Below, piece after piece: positions 36,563 to 44,206 of a stretch of DNA of 64,000 nucleotides. The position numbers were made by a program, and so were the translations under genes. The DNA comes from Staphylococcus equorum (GTDB taxonomy: Bacteria; Bacillota; Bacilli; Staphylococcales; Staphylococcaceae). The notes beneath the pieces were generated by a model. That model had not been told where the DNA came from. It did not search any database and worked only from the letters and a program-made list of their open reading frames with translations. Positions within the stretch are counted from its first letter, which is position 1. Each line of letters begins with the position of its first letter. The stretch lies in the NCBI RefSeq assembly GCF_029024965.1, contig NZ_CP118982.1, positions 2,634,220-2,698,219 on the forward strand, given 5' to 3'.

Positions 36563-37810
36563 TTAATGATTAGGTTGGTTAACTTTCATAAAGAAAGTTA
36601 AAATAAATCCTATAAAATAAATAATTGCATATGTCCAAATAGTTAATTCAGGCCCTGCTATAGGAACTGTTATTGTTGCAATAGCAGGGCCAATGAAGTT
36701 ACTTAAGCCTGCGGATAAATTATGAATAGATACCGCAGCACCTTTATGATTAGGTTCTAAAATAGGGAAAATCGCAGACATCGGTACAAAAGCTGCTACA
36801 GCAAAACCGAACATAACAGCTACACTGCCAGCAATCCAAATATTAGGTCCTGACCAAATAGGTAAGTAATAAAAGGCTAATGTTGAAATAACCATACCTA
36901 TACACCCAAACCACCGAACTTGTCTAACCCAACCGATCTTATCACCAACAACACCCCAAAATAGATTAGTGAAAATAGTTACAATGTACATGAGACCCCA
37001 TATACGTAACCATTCTGATGTTGTAAATCCTACGGTGTCTGTAAATACAATCGGCATAATAACGACTAAGCCAAAGAGGGCTAATTGATTAATGGTTCTA
37101 ACAACACTTGCAATTGCTATTTGAGGATTTTTCAAAATGGTAATACCTCTAGCAAACTCAATTAACATTTCTTTTGCTGTTAATTTATCAGCTTCTTTGT
37201 CTTCACCTTTTTTATCTTTAACTAAGAACATCGCCATCAATCCACCGATTAAAATAAAGATTATTGATGACCACAATGTTCCCATAAAGCCAATCCAAGG
37301 AATGGAAAAGCTAGGTATATATGTTCCTAAGAAACCTATACCAACAGAGTACATGGCCCAAAACCATCCCATCGCAGAAGCTAAACGATGTCGTGGTGCT
37401 GAATAAGTAATCCACACAACGAAACTATAAATAAACATTGGATATGCGAAGCCACGGATACCATACATGATCAGCATCATTGTATAGCTATGCTGCTCTA
37501 TACCTAAAGTTAAGAAACCAACATGAAAGACAATCCAAATAATGAAAGCTAATATCATAATTTTTCTTGGACTAAAAATTTCTGCTAAAATACCAGAAAG
37601 CCATGATGCGATTGCTACTACTAAGCCGTAAAGCGTTAAAACGGTAGAAGCTTGATGGGCTTCAAACCCAATATTAACAATGTACTTAGATAAAAAGGCC
37701 TGCTCTATTCCATCACCTGTCATAAAGATGGCTATTGCAACATAACCCCAAATCAAAGTTCTCGGTAAACCTAAAAATTGCTTCGGCTTATCTGCATTTA
37801 ATGATTCCAC
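36563..37810 (-). CDS. MFS polyol permease (RbtT/DalT-like)
   Basis: The product is a 415-residue transporter with 12 predicted helices. The N-terminus LPRTLIWGYVAIAIFMTGDG and the loop SYTMMLIMYGIRGFAYPMF resemble proton-coupled ribitol/arabinitol permeases. It is located between the FGGY kinase and the SDR, the same three functions as in ribitol catabolic operons of Klebsiella. The imported substrate is unphosphorylated, unlike the PTS-imported sorbitol next door. Confidence 0.83.
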   Translation of the reverse strand: MESLNADKPKQFLGLPRTLIWGYVAIAIFMTGDGIEQAFLSKYIVNIGFEAHQASTVLTLYGLVVAIASWLSGILAEIFSPRKIMILAFIIWIVFHVGFLTLGIEQHSYTMMLIMYGIRGFAYPMFIYSFVVWITYSAPRHRLASAMGWFWAMYSVGIGFLGTYIPSFSIPWIGFMGTLWSSIIFILIGGLMAMFLVKDKKGEDKEADKLTAKEMLIEFARGITILKNPQIAIASVVRTINQLALFGLVVIMPIVFTDTVGFTTSEWLRIWGLMYIVTIFTNLFWGVVGDKIGWVRQVRWFGCIGMVISTLAFYYLPIWSGPNIWIAGSVAVMFGFAVAAFVPMSAIFPILEPNHKGAAVSIHNLSAGLSNFIGPAIATITVPIAGPELTIWTYAIIYFIGFILTFFMKVNQPNH

Positions 37811-37865
37811 ACTAATCTCTCCTGTGTATTAAAATATGCTTTATTCACTGTAACTAACACTTACA

Positions 37866-39461
37866 TTAAGCGTGTTCATCTACTTGTTGTTCCAGTTGAA
37901 GAGATGATTTGAAACGTTGAATGTATTTTTTAAAGCTCTTTATATCATTCTCGTTAGGCTCTATAGTAAATTGCTCAGTATGTTTAAAAGCGTGGATACT
38001 TAAATAATCGGTTAAATTATTATGCTGTTCTTCTACCAAATATCGTGCTAATACAGCTATCCCCCATGCGCCGCCTTCACTTGCTGTCTTCATCACACTA
38101 ACCGGACTCTCTAATGCTGCTGCTAAAAACGATTGCGCTACTTTTTCTGTTTTAAAAATACCTCCATGACCTAACATGGTATCTATTTGAATATTTTCTT
38201 TTTCTTTTAATAAATCAATACCTATTTTCAAAGTACTAAAAGCACTAAAAATATGTGTTTTCATAAAGTTTTCTATATTGAAATCGCTATTAACATGACG
38301 TAAAAACATTGGATAACCTTGTTTTACATCTGTTATAAATTCACCTGAGATATATCCGTATGATAATAGCTTGCCTAGATCTTCGTCTCCATTAAAAGCG
38401 CTTTCAAACAACTTTGTAAACAACTCATTTTTATCGTATTTCACATTCATTATTCTAAATACATCTTCAAAAAGTCCAATCCATGCATTAATATCAGAAG
38501 TACAATTATTCGCGTGAACCATAGCAACATCATAACCATCTGGTGTTGTTACTATGTCTACTTCTGGATATACATTTTTAATTGGTTGCTCTAATACAAT
38601 CATCGAAAAGATACTTGTTCCCGCTGAAACATTGCCTGTTTTAGGAGCGACACTATTTGTAGCAACCATACCAGTAGCTGCATCGGACTCAGGAGCACAC
38701 ATTGGGCAACCTGATTTCAGCTGGCCATTTGGGTCAATCAATTTTGCACCTGTTTCTGTTAAATATCCCGCTGACTCACCTGCTACAATTACTTCTGGCA
38801 GAATATCTTTAATATCTTGTTGATACCCTAATCCTTGAAATAGTGTGTTAAAGCGCTCCATTAAATCTTCGCGTAACTCTTTTTTATCAGTATTAATTGG
38901 AAACATACCAGATGCATCGCCTATACCTAACACTTTTTTGTCTGTTAAATACCAATGAACATAACCAGCTAACGTTGTCATATATTTTACTTTGGATACA
39001 TGATCTTCGTTGTTTAAAGCTGATTGGTATAGTTGGGCAATACTCCAACGTTCAGGGATATTTACATTAAAATCATTTCGTAATAATTTAGCGGCTTCAT
39101 TCGCATTGTTATTTCTCCATGTTCTAAAAGGTACTAATAAGTCATCATTTTTATCAAAAACTAAATAACCATGCATCATTCCACTAATGCCTAAAGATGA
39201 CAAATTAGTGATAGGTATACCGCATAAATTTTTAATTTTTTGAGCCATTTCATTATAACTTTTTTGAATACCTACCCAGACATCATTCATTGAATAAGTC
39301 CAGTAACCATTTTCATATTGATTTTCCCATTCATAAGAACCTGTAGAAACTGTATTGCAATGGGGGTCAATTGCTACAGTCTTAATTCTTGTCGAACCAA
39401 ATTCAATGCCTACTGAAAGTTGACCAGTGTTAACATAATCCTTCAAGACTTCAATATCCAT
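37866..39461 (-). CDS. FGGY-family carbohydrate kinase
   Basis: The product is a 531-residue sugar kinase with the N-terminal phosphate loop GIEFGSTRIKTVAID and substrate-region motif GISGMMHGYLV. A CAPESDAATGMVATNS-type region and the C-terminal GHGGIFKTEKVAQSFLAAAL complete the FGGY fold. Length fits ribulokinase/xylulokinase relatives. ATG 39461 is chosen because AGAGGTAA lies 7 bases upstream; the longer frame begins within a cre site. It is the first gene of the operon and probably phosphorylates the ketose formed by the SDR. Confidence 0.82.
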   Translation of the reverse strand: MDIEVLKDYVNTGQLSVGIEFGSTRIKTVAIDPHCNTVSTGSYEWENQYENGYWTYSMNDVWVGIQKSYNEMAQKIKNLCGIPITNLSSLGISGMMHGYLVFDKNDDLLVPFRTWRNNNANEAAKLLRNDFNVNIPERWSIAQLYQSALNNEDHVSKVKYMTTLAGYVHWYLTDKKVLGIGDASGMFPINTDKKELREDLMERFNTLFQGLGYQQDIKDILPEVIVAGESAGYLTETGAKLIDPNGQLKSGCPMCAPESDAATGMVATNSVAPKTGNVSAGTSIFSMIVLEQPIKNVYPEVDIVTTPDGYDVAMVHANNCTSDINAWIGLFEDVFRIMNVKYDKNELFTKLFESAFNGDEDLGKLLSYGYISGEFITDVKQGYPMFLRHVNSDFNIENFMKTHIFSAFSTLKIGIDLLKEKENIQIDTMLGHGGIFKTEKVAQSFLAAALESPVSVMKTASEGGAWGIAVLARYLVEEQHNNLTDYLSIHAFKHTEQFTIEPNENDIKSFKKYIQRFKSSLQLEQQVDEHA

Positions 39462-39485
39462 TTGCTTACCTCTTTCTTTATAATA

Positions 39486-39499
39486 TGTAAACGGTGTCA
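39486..39499. promoter_or_regulatory. CcpA cre site of the polyol operon
   Basis: TGTAAACGGTGTCA satisfies the cre consensus TGWAANCGNTNWCA, 24 bases upstream of the kinase start. The gap between the divergent operons, 39462-39863, otherwise shows only AT-rich promoter-like sequence. Confidence 0.8.
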
Positions 39500-39863
39500 A
39501 AAACGTAGATTACGCTTAAATTTCTTGAAAGTCAAAGTTTTGCCCTTATAAAAAAATTAAAATTTAAAGTAGACTATATTTTTATTCATAAGTCCTATAT
39601 GATATTAATTTTGAATTAAAAAGGAAATTTCAAAAAAATATATAGTATCTACTTTTACAAATCTGTCTTTTAGATGGAATAATATAGCAATATTTATATT
39701 ACATAAGCAATTATTATTATCTTTTTAAGCATTATATTTCTAACAATATATGTAAAATTAAGTATTAAAACCAATAGATTCATGTTAATTTAATTATAAA
39801 GTGTTTTTTAATTTTTGTTTTGGTATTAATTGATAAAGTAATTGTTTGGAGGCAATTAAAAAT

Positions 39864-40085
39864 ATGAATAGAACTAAATTAAGATTTTACATGCATATAG
39901 GGCTATGTATATATGCCATCGCTTACGGCATATTATTACTGTCGACTGACTGGATTTCTTCTGGTTGGTCACTAGCATTCGTATTAAGCTTTGCTGCTAT
40001 CGGTATCTTAAGTGATATTGTCGCTCCAAAAAGGCGTAATAACTCTGAGAATAGTCAAAAGCGTCAAAGAGATTATATAAAATGA
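39864..40085 (+). CDS. Small membrane protein, 73 residues
   Basis: I do not recognise a family. The protein MNRTKLRFYMHIGLCIYAIA continues with two hydrophobic helices, the second AFVLSFAAIGILSD, and ends in a charged tail (KRRNNSENSQKRQRD). GGAGG at 39848-39852 supports ATG 39864; the in-frame TTG at 39846 overlaps that site. It overlaps the next gene by 4 bases (ATGA), and it heads a tightly packed six-gene plus-strand operon of small membrane proteins ending with a SpoIIM-like protein. Confidence 0.75.
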   Translation: MNRTKLRFYMHIGLCIYAIAYGILLLSTDWISSGWSLAFVLSFAAIGILSDIVAPKRRNNSENSQKRQRDYIK

Positions 40086-40264
40086 AAATAATTGAGTTAA
40101 TAACTATTATAGCCATGATTTTATTTACTATTTTAGTAGCTATTGCTGTACCCAAATTCATTGCAGATAAAGACTATATAGTACTTATATTTGTAAGTAT
40201 TTCCTGGGTAATTTCTATCAATTATTGCTTTATCTTTTTAAAACCAGAAAATAACAATAATTAA
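40082..40264 (+). CDS. Small membrane protein, 60 residues
   Basis: This is a two-helix hydrophobic protein starting MKIIELITIIAMILFTILVA, with a second segment VLIFVSISWVISINYCFIF and a short polar end. Its ATG overlaps the stop of the preceding gene (ATGA), so it depends on coupled translation. The family is unknown; it belongs to the small-membrane-protein operon. Confidence 0.72.
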   Translation: MKIIELITIIAMILFTILVAIAVPKFIADKDYIVLIFVSISWVISINYCFIFLKPENNNN

Positions 40265-40301
40265 AACAGTGACAATTAAATGAATCAGAGGAGTATATCA
40301 T

Positions 40302-40493
40302 ATGAACTTACTTAAATATTTTATATTTAATTTAATCGTATTCTTTATTATATTTAGCATACTGCTCCTAATTTTTATAAATGAATATAACATTATCAAA
40401 ACTATTCTAACGACTATTTTATTCGCATTTATAATGACTGTTTATAAATATGCAGTAAATCAATATAAAAAGAAAAGGAAAAGAAGGAGATGA
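40302..40493 (+). CDS. Small basic membrane protein, 63 residues
   Basis: The protein has two hydrophobic helices (MNLLKYFIFNLIVFFIIFSI and IIKTILTTILFAFIMTVY) and an extremely basic end, QYKKKRKRRR. Size, topology and charge resemble the short immunity peptides of circular-bacteriocin clusters, but homology cannot be claimed from this. An AGAGGAG site precedes it, and its stop overlaps the next start (ATGA). Confidence 0.75.
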   Translation: MNLLKYFIFNLIVFFIIFSILLLIFINEYNIIKTILTTILFAFIMTVYKYAVNQYKKKRKRRR

Positions 40494-40810
40494 TGAACGT
40501 AATGATAGAAATACTTGCACTAATTTATGGTATCGCCATAAGTTTGTGGTTTTTATTCATAGATCGTAACGAGTCAGAAGGATTAAAGAAGAAAATAACC
40601 GCTATGTTTTTAATGTTAAATAGCGTTTTATTAATTATATTTGCAGTCATAGGGCTTTTAAAAATTATTGAACTGTCAAATTTTGAAGGAACTTTAATAT
40701 TATTAGGAATAGCAATGATTCAACTTTCTCTATTAAATAAAAAGAAAGTTAAACCGATTTATATTTACTTTGGTCTAGCTATGCTTGTAATAAATGTGCT
40801 TATTAGTTAA
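40490..40810 (+). CDS. Four-helix membrane protein, 106 residues
   Basis: The product is an intact protein with about four membrane segments, starting MMNVMIEILALIYGIAISLW. The cytoplasmic loop ESEGLKKKITAMFLMLNS and the end IYIYFGLAMLVINVLIS are both shared with the nonsense-interrupted paralogue at 19011-19331. Existence of a diverged paralogue shows that this is a real gene family. AAGGAGATG just upstream provides the ribosome binding site. The function is unknown. Confidence 0.8.
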   Translation: MMNVMIEILALIYGIAISLWFLFIDRNESEGLKKKITAMFLMLNSVLLIIFAVIGLLKIIELSNFEGTLILLGIAMIQLSLLNKKKVKPIYIYFGLAMLVINVLIS

Positions 40811-40851
40811 AAAATTTTGTATGTTACATGAATCAAAGGAGGAAGTCACAT

Positions 40852-40953
40852 ATGTTACCTAAAATGTTAGTCGTTTGTTTATTACTTTTTTATCCGATTT
40901 TTGTTAAAGCTATGAATAAGAAAAAGAAAGATAGCTATGAATCATTAAAATAA
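40852..40953 (+). CDS. Small peptide, 33 residues
   Basis: An excellent AAAGGAGG site 9 bases upstream precedes ATG 40852. The peptide is one hydrophobic stretch, MLPKMLVVCLLLFYPIFVKA, followed by NKKKKDSYESLK. It could be a membrane-anchored helper peptide or a short secreted precursor. It sits between the four-helix protein and the SpoIIM-like gene, both in the same operon. Confidence 0.65.
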   Translation: MLPKMLVVCLLLFYPIFVKAMNKKKKDSYESLK

Positions 40954-40986
40954 AAAAGTTAAATAAATGAAAAGAGAAAGGTTCTT

Positions 40987-41595
40987 ATGCTGAATATCAA
41001 AGATTCTAATTATTTTAAGAGATCGATAAAAATTTATATTATAACTGTTATTATTTTTATCCTTACTTTTATTTTAGCCATTATTTTTAGCCCATCCTAT
41101 GAAACTTTGAAAAGCTTAGGCAGTTCATCACATAAAGGTATATCTGAAGCTTATGGGTTAAATAAACTTTGGCAATACATAATAAATAACGGTTTTAGAG
41201 TGCCTTTACAAATGTTTATACTATCATTGCTCCCTATTCCTTTTCTATACTATGTAAACCTATTATCAACGACGATAATGACAGGTATTGTATTTGGTTT
41301 TGTTGTTCATTTTGATTTATATAAAGGCAGCACAATGGTTATTTCATCTTTTCCACACTCAATAATAGAAATACTAGCAATGTGTTTTGTTATCAGTGGA
41401 TTATATAAACTGAACAAATCAATAATAAGAAAAATCACAAATATTTTCAGAAATAATAATAAACCAAATCTTTCTTTTAAAATAGCTATAACTAATTTAT
41501 TGAAAGTTTATATATTAATTGCACTACCCTTATACATTATCTCAGCATTCATGGAAACTTATCTTACTCACTTCATTTATAATCTACTCAACTAG
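40987..41595 (+). CDS. SpoIIM/DUF95-like membrane protein
   Basis: The product is a 202-residue protein with about five membrane helices. The soluble loop SHKGISEAYGLNKLWQYIIN and the motif VPLQMFILSLLPIPFLYYVN, with later VHFDLYKGSTMVISSFPHSI, are the arrangement of SpoIIM/DUF95 proteins. In non-sporulating bacteria this family is best known from circular-bacteriocin gene clusters, where it serves maturation or export and immunity. No ATPase or obvious circular precursor accompanies it here. It is the last gene of the operon, ending at a hairpin shared with convergent sdpI. Confidence 0.75.
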   Translation: MLNIKDSNYFKRSIKIYIITVIIFILTFILAIIFSPSYETLKSLGSSSHKGISEAYGLNKLWQYIINNGFRVPLQMFILSLLPIPFLYYVNLLSTTIMTGIVFGFVVHFDLYKGSTMVISSFPHSIIEILAMCFVISGLYKLNKSIIRKITNIFRNNNKPNLSFKIAITNLLKVYILIALPLYIISAFMETYLTHFIYNLLN

Positions 41596-41615
41596 TTATA
41601 GTACATGGCACCATT

Positions 41616-41657
41616 AAAACGCTCGCTTACTATAATATTAGTAAACGAGTGTTTTTT
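41616..41657. terminator. Terminator between the small-membrane-protein operon and sdpI
   Basis: A long hairpin with arms about 41616-41632 and 41639-41655 (AAAACGCTCG...; ...CGAGTGTTTT) is followed by TTTTTT on the plus strand. It lies between two convergent operons. Confidence 0.82.
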
Positions 41658-41674
41658 ATGGATAAATTTTCCAA

Positions 41675-42322
41675 TTATTCAGCAACAAATTTTTGATATA
41701 AATAATATGAATAGCAAAATGGTAACAGAATTAAAATAATGCATAAAGCTATAGTTATAACTGAATTAATTACACTAAATAAACCTAAGATTAAAAATGC
41801 TAAACCAACACTGATATAAACACGCGAACTAAACCTTTGGGCCTTTTTCCAAACTGCTTCACTACTTTTAACCCATTTATTTTTAATACCAAACAAACCA
41901 TTTCTAGGCGCTTTGGGTAAATAATTACCTACAATAATTAATAAAATACCTAAAAAAATTGAAACTAAAAATTCTACAGATACAGATTGTCCTAAAGCAC
42001 TGAAAATCATAACCATCGAAATTATATATATAAATCCATGTACTAATGGATTAAGCAATCGATTCAAAGATTCGTTATTCGAAAAGGTCGTTTGATTTTT
42101 ATCTTTAAATATTTTGATATTAGTAATGATATAACAAAAAATCATAATCCCAATCATTGTTATGAAAGCCAAAAATTTATTAGCTGACCAATTTACATCT
42201 CCATTTGAATTGTATTGCATTGGAATAGAATTAGGTAAAAATGGTAGTGCAATTAACCATGTTACAATTGCTAAAATAATGATAGATAAACTTGTTTTTG
42301 ACTGTCTCAGTACTTCTTTCAA
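41675..42322 (-). CDS. sdpI: SdpI-family immunity/signal membrane protein
   Basis: The product is a 215-residue protein with six predicted helices. The N-terminal DUF1648 part has ALPFLPNSIPMQYNSNGDVN, and the C-terminal SdpI part has KAPRNGLFGIKNKWVKSSEA (the GIRT/GIKN-type motif). In B. subtilis, SdpI gives immunity to the SdpC toxin and sequesters the repressor SdpR at the membrane. It lies 16 bases after an SdpR-like gene in the same order as sdpRI. No SdpC toxin operon was found in the window. Confidence 0.87.
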   Translation of the reverse strand: MKEVLRQSKTSLSIIILAIVTWLIALPFLPNSIPMQYNSNGDVNWSANKFLAFITMIGIMIFCYIITNIKIFKDKNQTTFSNNESLNRLLNPLVHGFIYIISMVMIFSALGQSVSVEFLVSIFLGILLIIVGNYLPKAPRNGLFGIKNKWVKSSEAVWKKAQRFSSRVYISVGLAFLILGLFSVINSVITIALCIILILLPFCYSYYLYQKFVAE

Positions 42323-42338
42323 AAGCGTACCCTCCTAT

Positions 42339-42605
42339 TTATTCTTTATTAAATTGAACAATCCATTTAATAACTTCCTCAAAAACGGATAAATTCAAGT
42401 GATAATAAATATACTTTCCTTGCCTTTCTGTATAGACTAAATCGTTAAACTTCAATACTTTTAAATGCTGTGACACACTTGCTTGACTCATATCAAAGTG
42501 ATTCGCAATTTCACTTGCTGTTAATTTGTTATCTTTAAGCATTTCCAAAATATCTCTTCTAGTTTTATCTGATAACGCTTTGAAAACGTCTCTCATAAAT
42601 CCCAC
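42339..42605 (-). CDS. sdpR: ArsR-family repressor SdpR
   Basis: The product is an 88-residue winged-helix protein. MRDVFKALSDKTRRDILEML and the recognition helix MSQASVSQHLKVLK are typical of SdpR-like ArsR proteins, and no cysteine metal site is present. It probably autorepresses sdpRI until SdpI binds a toxic peptide. The start could be ATG 42605 or the internal Met4; GGTGGG lies just before the first. It is divergent from nothing and follows a small peptide gene with its own terminator. Confidence 0.87.
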   Translation of the reverse strand: MGFMRDVFKALSDKTRRDILEMLKDNKLTASEIANHFDMSQASVSQHLKVLKFNDLVYTERQGKYIYYHLNLSVFEEVIKWIVQFNKE

Positions 42606-42706
42606 CTTCAGCCTTTCATTTAATCATTTAAGTATATACTTAAATGATATATTTTAATTTTCACATTGTCAAATAGCATCTTTAATTAAATGAATAGAAA
42701 TATATC

Positions 42707-42744
42707 AAAAGCGCTTAACAGAGTATAAACTGTTAAGCGCTTTT
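42707..42744. terminator. Strong hairpin after the 42-residue peptide gene
   Basis: A 14-bp perfect stem (AAAAGCGCTTAACA / TGTTAAGCGCTTTT) with a 10-base loop has T runs on both strands. It lies 13 bases past the peptide stop codon on the minus strand and upstream of sdpR. Confidence 0.85.
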
Positions 42745-42756
42745 GATCGGATGTTG

Positions 42757-42885
42757 TTATGAAAATATATTTTTTATCACAGTGATTAAGCCTCTAATTA
42801 TTGAAAGTAATATATCTAGAATAATAGTCATAATACTAAATTTATCTTCTTTATCAAATTTTCTTTTTTTGTCTTTATTGGTCAT
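42757..42885 (-). CDS. Small amphipathic peptide, 42 residues
   Basis: The peptide begins MTNKDKKRKFDKEDKFSIMT, a very charged N-terminus, and ends IILDILLSIIRGLITVIKNI plus FS, an amphipathic hydrophobic helix reminiscent of phenol-soluble modulins or leaderless bacteriocins. AAAGGTGG lies 13 bases upstream, rather far. A strong terminator follows directly, so it would form its own short transcript of roughly 200 nt. The location just before sdpRI suggests a toxin/immunity context, but this is inference. Confidence 0.5.
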   Translation of the reverse strand: MTNKDKKRKFDKEDKFSIMTIILDILLSIIRGLITVIKNIFS

Positions 42886-43125
42886 ATAAATTCACAATCC
42901 ACCTTTTAGAAAATCAAAGTACGCTTAACTATGCTTTCTTTACCTTTATTAATTAAATTATAAACAACTTTGCTATGTGCTACTTAGCAATATTGGTAAT
43001 TCAAGATTAAATATTGATAGTATGAGATTAGAAACCTTTTAGGTAATTTCATTTATCAACAATCTGTTTACTATAAGATGCTTTTCCTATAAGACACTTT
43101 TGTAGAAAAAATTAGGAGGAACATC

Positions 43126-44049
43126 ATGCAAGCCAAATTACTACAAGAAAGTGTACAATCAACTTTTGCAGAAGGTCCTTTATGGGACGATGAAAATCAA
43201 AGTTTATTTTGGATAGATAATGTAGAGAATAAAATTCGCGCATATTATCCTCAAACTAATCAATATACTTTTTACCAACTCGAAAAATCTCCAATGTCAC
43301 TTGCAAAATACTCACAAAATGAACTTATAGTGATTATGAAAGATGGATTTTATCTGTATAATTTAGAAGAAGAAACGTTAAAAGAGATTTTCAAACCAAT
43401 GGATTTAAATAACAAAATACTTTTAAACGATGCTAAGTGTGACCCTCTAGGTAGACTTTGGGCAGGTACAGTTAATGATGATTTTAGATTGTTTAAAGAA
43501 AGCCAAGATAGCACTCAAACTGAATTTCATGGACAAATCGCTAGGCTTTATCGCGTAGAAAAGGATTTTTCTAATATTGAAACAGCAAAAGAGAAAGTAA
43601 CACTTTCTAATGGGCTTGATTGGGACCCTGTTCGAAATATTATGTATTATATCGATTCTGCTAACCAATCCGTGAGTCAATTTAATTATGATTCGAAAAC
43701 CGGTCAAATTTCAAATGAAGAGACTGTTTATACTTTTAAAGAATCAGATGGCTTACCCGACGGCATGACAATTGATCAACAAGGCATGTTGTATGTTGCT
43801 TTATTCAAAGGCGGCGTAGTAGCAAAAATTGACCCTTTCCAGAAAAAATGGATAGACAGTATTACTTTACCAACTTCTACCGTTACATCTTGTGCATTCG
43901 GTGGAGAAAATTTAAAAACTTTATTTATGACTACGGCATTGGCACCATTAAATGATTATGAAAAATACCAAGAACCCATGGCAGGCCACATGTTCTCAGT
44001 CGATTTAGAAGTTGGTGGATATAAAACGAATATATTCAGAACAACTTAG
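43126..44049 (+). CDS. SMP-30/gluconolactonase-like protein
   Basis: The product is a 307-residue six-bladed beta-propeller of the SMP-30/regucalcin family. Metal-site residues are indicated by TFAEGPLWDDENQSLFWIDN (Glu), LLNDAKCDPLGRLWAGT (Asn/Asp), LSNGLDWDP (Asn) and SDGLPDGMTID (Asp). Members hydrolyse sugar lactones such as gluconolactone. It is distinct from staphylococcal Drp35. An AGGAGG site precedes the ATG, it is monocistronic, and it ends at a hairpin. Confidence 0.87.
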   Translation: MQAKLLQESVQSTFAEGPLWDDENQSLFWIDNVENKIRAYYPQTNQYTFYQLEKSPMSLAKYSQNELIVIMKDGFYLYNLEEETLKEIFKPMDLNNKILLNDAKCDPLGRLWAGTVNDDFRLFKESQDSTQTEFHGQIARLYRVEKDFSNIETAKEKVTLSNGLDWDPVRNIMYYIDSANQSVSQFNYDSKTGQISNEETVYTFKESDGLPDGMTIDQQGMLYVALFKGGVVAKIDPFQKKWIDSITLPTSTVTSCAFGGENLKTLFMTTALAPLNDYEKYQEPMAGHMFSVDLEVGGYKTNIFRTT

Positions 44050-44105
44050 AAAGTATTGCAGTTTATTTCACCAACATAATTTAGGATATGCTATCAAAAA
44101 CTGAT

Positions 44106-44144
44106 AAAATCCCCTTCACTTTAGCTACTAGTGAAAGGGATTTT
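44106..44144 (+). terminator. Terminator after the SMP-30 gene
   Basis: Arms AAAATCCCCTTCACT (44106-44120) and AGTGAAAGGGATTTT (44130-44144) form a 15-bp stem with one mismatch, with T-rich ends on both strands. Confidence 0.85.
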
Positions 44145-44206
44145 CATGTATTTTATAAAGCCTAAAGGTATAATACGTATTTACACATTTACCAATAATT
44201 AGCTAT

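Noticed and set aside
42707..42744. Operator for SdpR
   Set aside because: The 10-base loop and flanking T runs fit a terminator for the upstream peptide gene better than an ArsR operator, which would be expected nearer to the sdpR start.
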